A DNA stretch of 64,000 bases from positions 310,001-374,000 of the forward strand of contig JAWLBB010000003.1 in assembly GCA_041395105.1 (NCBI GenBank), read 5' to 3'. A program made the translations under genes and the position numbers. How positions within the stretch are numbered: the first letter of the stretch is position 1; every line of letters begins with the position of its first letter. The notes beneath the pieces were generated by a model that was not told the DNA's origin, made no database searches, and was given only the letters and a program-made list of their open reading frames with translations. Below are positions 8,113-15,941 of this stretch, one piece after another. The DNA is from Opitutaceae bacterium (GTDB taxonomy: Bacteria > Verrucomicrobiota > Verrucomicrobiia > Opitutales > Opitutaceae).

Positions 8113-8772
8113 ATGAGAAAAATCAAGCACACCGTCATCAGCGAAGATCTGGCCACCTACATCGACAAGCACCGGTTCGATGCCGGCGATACGCTTCTCA
8201 AGGAACTGCGCGAAGAAACCTGGGCGGCGCTGCCGGACTGGGCCGGGATGCAGATCCCCGGCGACCAGGGTGCGTTTCTGACCAGCCTGGTGGCCGCCAT
8301 GGGCGCGAGACTCGTGGTCGAGATCGGGACCTTCACCGGAACCAGCGCCATCTGTATCGCCCGGGGTCTCCCGGCGGGTGGCCATCTTCACTGCTTTGAC
8401 ATCAGCGACGAATTCACCTCGATCGCCCGACGCTACTGGAAGAAGGCCGGTCTGGACAACCGGATCACCCTGCACCTGGGTCCCGCCACCGAACTTCTGG
8501 GTCAACTGCCCGACCAGGAAATCGACTTTGCCTTTCTCGATGCGGACAAGACCGGCTACGCCGGCTATTTCGAGGCCCTTCTGCCCCGCATGCGGAAGAA
8601 TGGATTGATCGCCTTCGACAATGCCTTCCGCAGCGGACGCGTCCTCGACGCCAATCCCGATGACGACAGCAAGGCGATCAACGCCCTCAACCAGAAGCTG
8701 GCCAGGGATCCTCGAGTCCAGGCCTCCCTTCTGACCATCGGCGACGGCATCCTGCTGGCTCGGAAACTGTAG
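8113..8772 (+). CDS. O-methyltransferase (caffeoyl-CoA OMT-like)
   Basis: This 219-residue SAM-dependent methyltransferase has motif I VVEIGTFTGTSAICIARGLP (about residues 71-90), GHLHCFDISDEFTSIARRYW and the metal/catalytic stretch IDFAFLDADKTGYAGYFEALLP. That is the usual order in class I catechol or caffeoyl-CoA-type O-methyltransferases of about 220 residues. The frame is open back to 7882 inside the GCS2 gene. The ATG at 8113 is chosen because homologous enzymes start near this point and the upstream residues look like shadow sequence. It may be part of the amidoligase operon (130-bp gap). Confidence 0.9.
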   Translation: MRKIKHTVISEDLATYIDKHRFDAGDTLLKELREETWAALPDWAGMQIPGDQGAFLTSLVAAMGARLVVEIGTFTGTSAICIARGLPAGGHLHCFDISDEFTSIARRYWKKAGLDNRITLHLGPATELLGQLPDQEIDFAFLDADKTGYAGYFEALLPRMRKNGLIAFDNAFRSGRVLDANPDDDSKAINALNQKLARDPRVQASLLTIGDGILLARKL

Positions 8773-8952
8773 CTGGGCAAACCCCTCACACGCCTTGATT
8801 GCGCAGACTGCGGCCTGCCCCCGGAAAGCGACATCATCGGCTGTCAGCGGGATTTGCCTCTTCTGATCCCTCGATCCGGTACTCTGTTTAAATTCGAGAC
8901 GCGTCAGTCTCAACTCACCTTGTCTCCCATCCTTGAATCCATCTGGCAGGGC

Positions 8953-9537
8953 ATGATCGGGGCGTCCGCCCTCGAGCAGGTCGGGACCGTGCTCGGGATC
9001 ATCGGGGTAGGCCTGATGATCAGGCGAAAGATCTGGGCCTTTCCCGTCGGGCTGATCCAGGTGGCCATATTCGGGTGGGTCTGCTTTGAAGGGAAACTTT
9101 ACTCGGAAACCGTTCTCCAGGGCATCTTCTTCGCCGCCCTCGCCTACGGCTGGTGGCACTGGACGCACCCGGATGGGCGGGAAGTCCAAGAATTGCCCAT
9201 CCAGCGGCTCACGTCGGTGCAAGCCCTCGCCTGGTCCGCAGGAACCCTCCTGCTCTGGGGCGTCTGGGGAAGCGCCATGGCCCGCCTGACCAATGCCGCC
9301 CTGCCCTACTGGGACGGGTTCGTCTTCGCCGCAAGTGTGGCCTCACAATGGCTGCAGGCGCGCAAGGTCCTCGCCAACTGGATCGGCTGGCTGATCGCCA
9401 ATACCGTGGCCATCGGCGTCTTCTGGACCAAGGAATACTACTGGTTCGCGGTGCTCTATGGGATTTTCTGGTGCATGTCCCTCGGTGGCCTGAAGGCGTG
9501 GCTCAAAGCCTGGAAGGAGCAGGAATCCGATGCCTGA
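8953..9537 (+). CDS. pnuC: Nicotinamide riboside transporter PnuC
   Basis: This inner-membrane carrier of about 194 residues has several hydrophobic helices: LGIIGVGLMI, FPVGLIQVAIFGW, GIFFAALAYGWWHW, ALAWSAGTLLLWGVW, LIANTVAIGVFW and FAVLYGIFWCMSLGGL. The W-x-x-W and ASQWLQARKVLANWIGW signatures are typical of PnuC. The frame is open from a TTG at 8854, with another TTG at 8920. The ATG at 8953 follows a GGCAGGG stretch, but the start is uncertain by up to 33 residues. It overlaps the ribosylnicotinamide kinase gene by 8 bp, so uptake and phosphorylation of nicotinamide riboside are coupled. Confidence 0.9.
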   Translation: MIGASALEQVGTVLGIIGVGLMIRRKIWAFPVGLIQVAIFGWVCFEGKLYSETVLQGIFFAALAYGWWHWTHPDGREVQELPIQRLTSVQALAWSAGTLLLWGVWGSAMARLTNAALPYWDGFVFAASVASQWLQARKVLANWIGWLIANTVAIGVFWTKEYYWFAVLYGIFWCMSLGGLKAWLKAWKEQESDA

Positions 9538-10069
9538 AATCCGGCGCATTGTCGTCTTCGGTCCCGAATCGACCGGCAAATCCACCTTGGCGGAAGGTCT
9601 GGCTCGGCACTTCGACGAACCATGGTCGCCGGAGTATGTCCGTCAGTATTGGATCGATCATGATGGCGACATCACGGCCGAGAGCCTCGAGGCCATCGGT
9701 CGGGGACAACTGGAAGGGGAGTTGGCCGCGGAGCAGAAAGCAAAGCGGATGGTCTTCTGCGACACGGACCTGCTGACCTGCTGCCTCTGGGACGATCTTC
9801 TCTTCCCGGGGTATTGTCCGGACTGGGTCAGGACCGAAGGCGATGCCCGGGCCCGGAGTGCCTCGATGTATCTGTTCTGCGAAAACGACCTGCCCTACGT
9901 GCCGGATCCCATGCGCAGCTATCCGACCGAGGAGGGTCGTCGCATGTGCCGGGAGCTCTGGCAGCGGACCCTGGAGGAATTGGGGATCGGGTATGTCTTG
10001 GTCAAAGGGACTGGGGAAGAACGACTGGAAGGGGCCATTGGTGCCGTGGAAGCGCTGCTTGCCGATTGA
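9530..10069 (+). CDS. NadR-type ribosylnicotinamide kinase (P-loop kinase)
   Basis: This 179-residue P-loop kinase has Walker A VVFGPESTGKSTLAEGLARH (about residues 8-27), the EYVRQYW loop seen in NadR kinases, and the Walker B-like VFCDTDLLT. It matches the C-terminal kinase half of NadR, which phosphorylates nicotinamide riboside to NMN. The adenylyltransferase and DNA-binding parts of full NadR are absent. Its start lies inside pnuC (8-bp overlap), which supports the salvage role. Confidence 0.88.
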   Translation: MPEIRRIVVFGPESTGKSTLAEGLARHFDEPWSPEYVRQYWIDHDGDITAESLEAIGRGQLEGELAAEQKAKRMVFCDTDLLTCCLWDDLLFPGYCPDWVRTEGDARARSASMYLFCENDLPYVPDPMRSYPTEEGRRMCRELWQRTLEELGIGYVLVKGTGEERLEGAIGAVEALLAD

Positions 10070-10072
10070 TTT

Positions 10073-10094
10073 CTCGCGCGGAGACGCAGAGGAG
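10073..10094. repeat. CTCTGCGTC-type small repeat (left arm of a pair)
   Basis: CTCGCGCGGAGACGCAGAGG lies just after the kinase gene. Its approximate inverse is at 10171-10198, about 76 bp on. The same sequence family flanks the GxxExxY gene near 3.0-3.5 kb. Confidence 0.6.
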
Positions 10095-10170
10095 CAGGGG
10101 ATTTGGGGGCCGTGGATGAGCCGGCGGGCCATCCCTGCCGGTTGTGACCACAGCCTCTTGAGTATTCAGT

Positions 10171-10198
10171 CCTCTGCGTCTCTGCGGCTCTGCGCGAG
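10171..10198. repeat. CTCTGCGTC-type small repeat (right arm of a pair)
   Basis: CCTCTGCGTCTCTGCGGCTC followed by TGCGCGAG ends 11 bp before the broken RluA-type gene. It is inverted relative to 10073-10094. Confidence 0.6.
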
Positions 10199-10209
10199 TG
10201 GATCGCTGC

Positions 10210-10862
10210 TCACCCCTTCACTATCCCGTTCCACCGGTCCCAATAGTCCGGAAACGGTGCTTCAACTTCAACCGTCCGTCCGTCGGCGGGATGCCGGAAG
10301 CTCAGTTTCCGAGCATGGAGCATGAGCGGTCCCGTCTGGTCGGGGTCGCCGTAGATCGTATCCCCGACCACCGGGCATCCCGCATGGAGGCAGTGCAGCC
10401 GGATCTGGTGGGTGCGGCCCGTTTTCGGCAAGACCTGAAGGCAAGTCCGGTCGCCGACCCTCTTCACCACCCGGAATGTCGTCAGGGCCGATTTGCCGTC
10501 CCTCTCCCGGCTTTCCCATCGCCCACCGCCAAGCGGGGCCAGCCGGGTCTCGATCCGGCTGAGCCCCTTCTCGGCCAGACTCCTTCGACCACGGCCCGGT
10601 ATTCCTTGCGCACCTGCTTGTTCTCAAAGAGAAGACCGATCGCACGATTGAACCGGGCCGTCCTGCCCAGAAGGATACAGCCCGTCGTCAGGCGGTCGAG
10701 GCGGTGATACAGGGTGGCGGGACGGCCGGCCCAATCCGTCACTCGCCGGACGAGCGAATCCTCGTCCGGGTCCCGGGACTCGCTGATCAGGCCGGACGGT
10801 TTGTTCACCACGACCAGATCGTCGTCCTGATAAAGGAGATCGAGAGGCGGGATCGGGGTCAT
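10210..10862 (-). pseudogene. RluA-family pseudouridine synthase interrupted by a frameshift
   Basis: Two minus-strand frames together give one RluA-type rRNA/tRNA pseudouridine synthase. The N-terminal part reads MTPIPPLDLLYQDDDLVVVN and has the catalytic-loop region ATLYHRLDRLTTGCILLGRT. The C-terminal part, in another frame, reads RVVKRVGDRTCLQVLPKTGR followed by THQIRLHCLHAGCPVVGD. Joining them near 10579-10583 restores an uninterrupted protein (...VVEG + LAEKGLSRIETRLAPLGGGR...), consistent with loss of one base. As read, the product stops at 10482 after an out-of-frame tail. It is either a real pseudogene or a sequencing/assembly error. Start by ATG at 10862. Confidence 0.8.
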
Positions 10863-11217
10863 GTGGGTCAGGCTGGAAGAGCTCCAGGAAAAAGGGTGAT
10901 AGCGCGCTTTCCGGGTTGTAGCCACGGCAATCCCTTGCCGTGTATCCACAGTGATTCGACCCAAGGGACTGGGGCGGTTACACTCTGCATTCGATGTTCA
11001 AGAAAGCCTGGCAAACACCGGCCACTCGACACTTTTCCTGATATCATTTGGGTCAGGATGCAACCGGTCTGGCGGAATGTCATCCAAATAGGCTCGTCAA
11101 AATGACCGACTGCCCAAAACCCACCTTGTGATGGGCGCCCCCCACCATGAATGAAGCTTCCTTCTCGCCCTCACGAAGGCGAATTGTTTGGGTTCTTCAA
11201 CTCCAACCCACCGATCC
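10863..11217. other. Intergenic region between the RluA remnant and the family 2 glycosidase
   Basis: No gene is convincing here. It holds a perfect hairpin at 10923-10942 (arms CACGGCAA and TTGCCGTG, loop TCCC). The rest presumably contains divergent promoters, but I see no clear -35/-10 pair. Confidence 0.5.
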
Positions 11218-13110
11218 ATGAGGCCCGTCATCACCAGTTTTCTCACCCTGATCATCATGCTGATTCCCGCCCCTCTTCCCGGTGCCGATTGGCAACCGGC
11301 GACCGCTCCCCTGATGACCCCGTGGTCCGAAAAAGTGGATCCCGGCAATGTGCTGCCGGAATACCCGCGTCCCCAGATGCGGCGCATGGACTGGCAGAAC
11401 CTGAATGGTCTCTGGGAATTCGAGGAGGCGCTTGTCACAGATCCGCTGCCCGGGGGGCGGACTCTGGCGGAGACCATCCTCGTGCCGTTCCCATGGGAGT
11501 CGGCCCTGTCGGGCATCCGGCGCCAACTGGATTCCCGGCGGGCCTTCTATCGGCGGACCTTTGAGATTCCCGCCGGGTGGGCGGGGCAGCGGATTCTGCT
11601 GCACTTCGAGGCGGTCGATTGGGAGGCGTCTGTCTTCATCAATGGCCGATTCGCGGGTGAACACCGCGGCGGTTATGATCCCTTCTCTTTCGATATAACC
11701 CCCCATCTTTCGACCACCGGCCCGCAGGAAGTCATTGTCCGCGTCTACGATCCCGGCAACGCGGAAGGAATCGCGGTCGGCAAACAGGCCAACGACCGAT
11801 TCGACAACCCCCAGCGCTACACCTATGCCCCATCGTCGGGCATCTGGTTGCCGGTCTGGCTGGAGCCGGTCCCTGAGCAGTTCATTGCCGATTTCCACGC
11901 GACGCCGTCCATCGGTGAGGAATCCCTGGAGGTGACCGTCAGCCCCGATGCCCAAAACGATGACCTGTCGGTCGAAGTCATCGCCCGAACCGGCGCGACC
12001 GTGGTGGGGACGGCCATGGGTTCCCCCAACCTGCCCCTCACCGTCCCGGTTCCCCGCCCCCGCCTCTGGTGGCCGAACGATCCTTTTCTTTACGATCTCG
12101 ACGTGATCCTGAAGAAGAACGGCGAGGAAGTGGATCGGGTGACCGGCTATTTCGGGATGCGCAAGATCTCTCTGGGTGCCGTCCGGGTCAACGACCGCGG
12201 CCCGGTCCAGAAACTCTTCCTCAACAATCGCTTTGTCTTTCAGATGGGGCCACTCGACCAGGGCTTTTGGCCCGACGGCCTCTATACCCATCCCACCGAC
12301 GAAGCCCTGCGATGGGATGTCGAGCAGATCAAGGCTTGGGGATTCAATATGATCCGCAAGCACATCAAGGTGGAATCGCGCAGGTGGTTCTACCACTGCG
12401 ACCGGGCCGGCCTCCTCGTCTGGCAGGACATGCCGAGCACCTTCAAGAAGCGGACCGAGTCGGAAAAAGCACAGTTTGAACTGGAACTTTCCCGGATGGT
12501 TCGGATGCACTGGAACAGCCCCTGCATCGTCAACTGGATCGTCTTCAACGAGCATTGGGGCGCTTACGATGTCGAGCGATTGACCAACTTCGTCATGGCC
12601 CTGGACCCCTCCCGCATGGTTACGGGCAACAGCGGGATCGACGCCGGGCAGCCGGATGTCGACTACCAGGTCGGCCATATCAAGGACAACCACCATTACC
12701 GCCCTCCTACCAACCCCCACCCCGCTCATAACCGGGCCACGGTCAATGGTGAATATGGCGCCATCGGCTACCTCCTCGAAGGTCATGTCTGGGACGTCGA
12801 CGGCCCCTGGGTTCACTACAATTACGAAGGCAGGGAGGCCGCCACCGAAGAGTATGTGACATTCGTGGACCAACTCCTCGAGTTCAAGAGCAAGGATGCC
12901 CTCTCCGGCGCCGTCTATACCCAGTGGACCGATCTGGAAAACGAGATGAACGGTCTCTACACCTACGACCGCAAGGTTGAGAAGCTCGACCGGGACCGGG
13001 TGACCGCCGCCAACCGGTCTCTCTGGGAGGGTGACCTGAAGGGTGTCGAGACGACCAAGGTGGAGTTCACCAACACGACAGATGGCGGCGCGGCCGAGAC
13101 GCCGGACTGA
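11218..13110 (+). CDS. Secreted glycoside hydrolase family 2 protein
   Basis: This protein of about 630 residues has a signal peptide (MRPVITSFLTLIIMLIPAPL, cleavage near PGA-DW). A jelly-roll sugar-binding domain (NLNGLWEFEEAL...VFINGRFAGEHRGGYDPFS), an Ig-like domain and a TIM-barrel catalytic domain follow. The acid/base glutamate fits WIVFNEHWGAYD and the nucleophile fits ATVNGEYGAIGYLLEG, as in beta-galactosidase, mannosidase and glucuronidase relatives. The frame is open to a TTG at 11188, but the ATG at 11218 begins a clean signal peptide. Substrate is not determinable from sequence. Probably periplasmic or outer-surface polysaccharide degradation. Confidence 0.9.
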   Translation: MRPVITSFLTLIIMLIPAPLPGADWQPATAPLMTPWSEKVDPGNVLPEYPRPQMRRMDWQNLNGLWEFEEALVTDPLPGGRTLAETILVPFPWESALSGIRRQLDSRRAFYRRTFEIPAGWAGQRILLHFEAVDWEASVFINGRFAGEHRGGYDPFSFDITPHLSTTGPQEVIVRVYDPGNAEGIAVGKQANDRFDNPQRYTYAPSSGIWLPVWLEPVPEQFIADFHATPSIGEESLEVTVSPDAQNDDLSVEVIARTGATVVGTAMGSPNLPLTVPVPRPRLWWPNDPFLYDLDVILKKNGEEVDRVTGYFGMRKISLGAVRVNDRGPVQKLFLNNRFVFQMGPLDQGFWPDGLYTHPTDEALRWDVEQIKAWGFNMIRKHIKVESRRWFYHCDRAGLLVWQDMPSTFKKRTESEKAQFELELSRMVRMHWNSPCIVNWIVFNEHWGAYDVERLTNFVMALDPSRMVTGNSGIDAGQPDVDYQVGHIKDNHHYRPPTNPHPAHNRATVNGEYGAIGYLLEGHVWDVDGPWVHYNYEGREAATEEYVTFVDQLLEFKSKDALSGAVYTQWTDLENEMNGLYTYDRKVEKLDRDRVTAANRSLWEGDLKGVETTKVEFTNTTDGGAAETPD

Positions 13111-13295
13111 AAAATATCAGACAGGTTCCGCACTCCAAGGTGACAAAGGAACAAAGGGTACAACTGTCGAATCCGGAGGCCACCGGACCCACCCATCGAC
13201 CAACCCCTGCTCGATCAATCGAGCAGACTTCCCCGTCCTGAACCCGGTCAATTCGATTGGCCTCCGCATCACGTTGGGATGGACTGGTCCCCACC

Positions 13296-14408
13296 ATGAA
13301 AAAGACCCCGAATCCCATCCGCATCGGTTTTGTCGGCGTCGGTCAGATCGCCAAAGCCCACCTGAAGAGGTACGAAGGCATCCCGGGCGCCCAGGTCGTG
13401 GCCGCAGCCGACCTCAATGCGGAGGAATTGGCGCGGGTCGCCGCGCTCCATTCGATTCCCGACACCTACTCCGATTTCAGGGAGATGCTCAAACGCGAAG
13501 ACATCGACGCGGTCGACGTCTGCCTCCACAACAACCTTCATGCCCCGGTCACGATTGCGTCTCTCAAGGCGGGCAAGCACGTCTACTGCGAAAAGCCGAT
13601 GGCCGGCGCCCTCAAGGACGCCGAGAACATGCTGAAAGCCGCCCAAAAAACCGGACGCAAACTCAGCATCCAGCTCTCAACGGTCTTTTCCCAGGAGTCA
13701 AAGGCCGCACGCAGGTTGATCGCCGACGGGCACCTCGGCCGGATTTATCATTCCAAGTCAAGCGGGTGGCGCCGCCGCGGTCGCCCCTTCGTCGACGGAT
13801 ACGGAACCGAAAGCTTCGTCAAGAAGGAGATCGCTGCCGGTGGCGCCCTCTATGACATGGGAGTCTATCACATTTCGCAGATCCTCGATCTACTCGGTGC
13901 GCCCGAGATTGCCCGCATATCCGGCAAGATCTACCAGGAAACCTCGATGGACGAAAAGCGCCGGAAATCCAGCGGCTACAATGTCGAGGAACTGGGGCTC
14001 GGCCTGGTCAGGTTCGCCAACGGAACCACCATGGAGGTGATCGAAGCCTGGGCCGCCCACCTCAACCCCTTTGAGGGCAGCTACCTGCTGGGATCCGAGG
14101 GGGGCATCCGGCTCGATCCGTTCAGCTACTTCAACACCACCGGCGACATGCCGATGAATGCGAGCTTCGATCTGGGAAGCGCCGACTCCCGCTGGCACAG
14201 TCTGAATCCGATGGAGACGGCTTACGATTCCCCGCAACACCACTGGATTGCCGCGCTCCAGGGGTTGGTTCCACTGCTTCCGACTGCCGAGATCGCCCTG
14301 AAGACCATGTTGATCAGCGAGGGCATCTACCTCTCCGATCGCCTCGGTCGCGAGGTCACCGCCGCCGAAGTCAGCAAGGCCTCCGTCTCGACCGCGATCA
14401 AGCTCTGA
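13296..14408 (+). CDS. Gfo/Idh/MocA family NAD(P)-dependent oxidoreductase
   Basis: This cytoplasmic sugar-type dehydrogenase of 370 residues has the Rossmann motif IRIGFVGVGQIAKAHLKRY at the N-terminus, the conserved GKHVYCEKPMAG (about residue 100) with the catalytic-site Lys, and GGALYDMGVYHISQILDLLG (about 183-202) carrying the usual D-x-x-x-H. It therefore acts on a sugar or polyol. The frame is open to 13257, but the ATG at 13296 leads directly into the Rossmann strand. It lies between the glycosidase and the LarA-like gene, suggesting sugar catabolism. Confidence 0.92.
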   Translation: MKKTPNPIRIGFVGVGQIAKAHLKRYEGIPGAQVVAAADLNAEELARVAALHSIPDTYSDFREMLKREDIDAVDVCLHNNLHAPVTIASLKAGKHVYCEKPMAGALKDAENMLKAAQKTGRKLSIQLSTVFSQESKAARRLIADGHLGRIYHSKSSGWRRRGRPFVDGYGTESFVKKEIAAGGALYDMGVYHISQILDLLGAPEIARISGKIYQETSMDEKRRKSSGYNVEELGLGLVRFANGTTMEVIEAWAAHLNPFEGSYLLGSEGGIRLDPFSYFNTTGDMPMNASFDLGSADSRWHSLNPMETAYDSPQHHWIAALQGLVPLLPTAEIALKTMLISEGIYLSDRLGREVTAAEVSKASVSTAIKL

Positions 14409-14541
14409 ATCGGGTGGTGTGGCGGGGTCGCTCCGTGGAGCTACGGCCGAGCGCGACTGTCTTGACGGACCGGGAATGGTGCGGCGGCGTCCTGTCGTGC
14501 TGTTTCAGAGATATCGGGCCGGCGCCGTTCATTCCGACAAG

Positions 14542-14548
14542 AAGGGAG
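14542..14548 (+). promoter_or_regulatory. Ribosome binding site deciding the LarA-like start
   Basis: AAGGGAG lies seven bases before the ATG at 14556. It favours this start over the in-frame ATG at 14586. Confidence 0.7.
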
Positions 14549-14555
14549 TATTGCC

Positions 14556-15887
14556 ATGGGCCGACTCGCGTTCAGAATCGCCGCCATGTCATCCGACTTG
14601 CCCCTCCCCGAATCCATCATCGCCCCCTCCGGAAAGGAAGTCTCCTCCAACCAGGTGGATCAGGTCATCGCCCGGTGGTTGACCGGCACCGATCTAGTCG
14701 GCAAACGGGTCCTGGTCATTGTTCCGGATGCCACCCGGACCGCTCCGATCGGCACCGTCTTCAAGAGTCTCCACCGCCAGATCGCCGGACAGGCTTCCTG
14801 TGTGCATGTGATCGTGGCCCTGGGCACCCACCCCCCCATGAGTCACGATGCCATCTGTGACCGTCTGGAGACCACCCCCGCGGATCGCGAGCGCGACTAC
14901 CCCGGGGTCAGGCTCTTCAACCATGCCTGGGACCAGGATGCCGCCCTGAAAACCATCGGCACGCTTTCCAGGGATGAGGTCCACGCGCTTTCCGACGGAC
15001 GGTTTTCCCTGGATGTTGAGGTCCGGGTCAACCGGATGATCGATGATTACGATGACCTGATCATCATCGGTCCGGTTTTCCCGCATGAGGTCGTGGGTTT
15101 CTCCGGGGGCAACAAGTACTTCTTTCCCGGTATCAGCGGTCCGGAGGTGCTCAACTTCTTCCATTGGCTCGGTGCGGTCGTGACCACCCCCATGGTCATC
15201 GGCAACAAGTGGACGCCGGTCCGCAAGGTGGTGGATCGGGTGGCCGCGATGATTCCCAACCGAAAGCACTGTCTCGCTCCGGTGGTCGACGGCGGTCGCT
15301 TCGCCGGCTTTTTCGCCGGAACGCCCGAGGGAGCCTGGGACAAGGCCAGTGACCTCTCGGCCGAACTCAATATCGAATACCGCGACAAACCCTTTCATAC
15401 CGTGCTCTCCTGCGCCCCCAGGATGTACGATGAAATCTGGGTCGCCGCCAAATGCATGTACAAGCTGGAGCCGGTGGTGGCCGACGGGGGCGAGCTCATC
15501 ATCTATGCCCCGCACCTCCATGAAGTCTCCGTCACCCACGGCGAGTGGATACGCAAGATCGGGTACCACTGTTGCGACTACATCGTGAAGCAATGGGACC
15601 GGTTCAAGGATTTTCCATGGGGTATACTTGCCCATTCCTCTCATGTCTCCGGTCTGGGCACCTATGAAAACGGGGTCGAGAAACTGAGGATCAAGGTGAC
15701 CCTGGCCAGTCAAATTCCCGCAGACGAGTGCCGGAGGCTCAATCTGCACTACCGGGATCCGGACACGATCAACCCGGATGACTACGCCAACCGCGAGGAC
15801 GAGGGGATCCTCCTTGTGCGCAAGGCCGGTGAACGCCTCTTCCACCTCCGGCAGAAACCGGCCTGGGCCGGCGGCACGGGTGCCTGA
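14556..15887 (+). CDS. LarA-like protein (lactate racemase/DUF2088 family)
   Basis: This 443-residue protein has the LarA order of motifs: VIVPDATRTAP (about residues 54-64), ALGTHPPMSHDAI with the first catalytic-type histidine, and FPHEVVGFSGGNKYFFPGIS with a second histidine and the lysine that in LarA binds the nickel-pincer cofactor. LarA relatives racemise or epimerise 2-hydroxy acids. No larB, larC or larE is present here, so cofactor supply must come from elsewhere or the protein acts differently. The dehydrogenase upstream suggests a sugar-acid or hydroxy-acid substrate. A good ribosome binding site fixes the start. Confidence 0.87.
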   Translation: MGRLAFRIAAMSSDLPLPESIIAPSGKEVSSNQVDQVIARWLTGTDLVGKRVLVIVPDATRTAPIGTVFKSLHRQIAGQASCVHVIVALGTHPPMSHDAICDRLETTPADRERDYPGVRLFNHAWDQDAALKTIGTLSRDEVHALSDGRFSLDVEVRVNRMIDDYDDLIIIGPVFPHEVVGFSGGNKYFFPGISGPEVLNFFHWLGAVVTTPMVIGNKWTPVRKVVDRVAAMIPNRKHCLAPVVDGGRFAGFFAGTPEGAWDKASDLSAELNIEYRDKPFHTVLSCAPRMYDEIWVAAKCMYKLEPVVADGGELIIYAPHLHEVSVTHGEWIRKIGYHCCDYIVKQWDRFKDFPWGILAHSSHVSGLGTYENGVEKLRIKVTLASQIPADECRRLNLHYRDPDTINPDDYANREDEGILLVRKAGERLFHLRQKPAWAGGTGA

Positions 15888-15941
15888 GCCGAGAATCAGG
15901 ATTGAAAAATGGAATCAGGACGGGGGAACTGAGCCCGAAAA

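Noticed and set aside
8773..8952. NAD-type or other riboswitch before pnuC
   Set aside because: No recognisable conserved core or paired structure could be drawn in the 180 bp; start codon choice also unclear.
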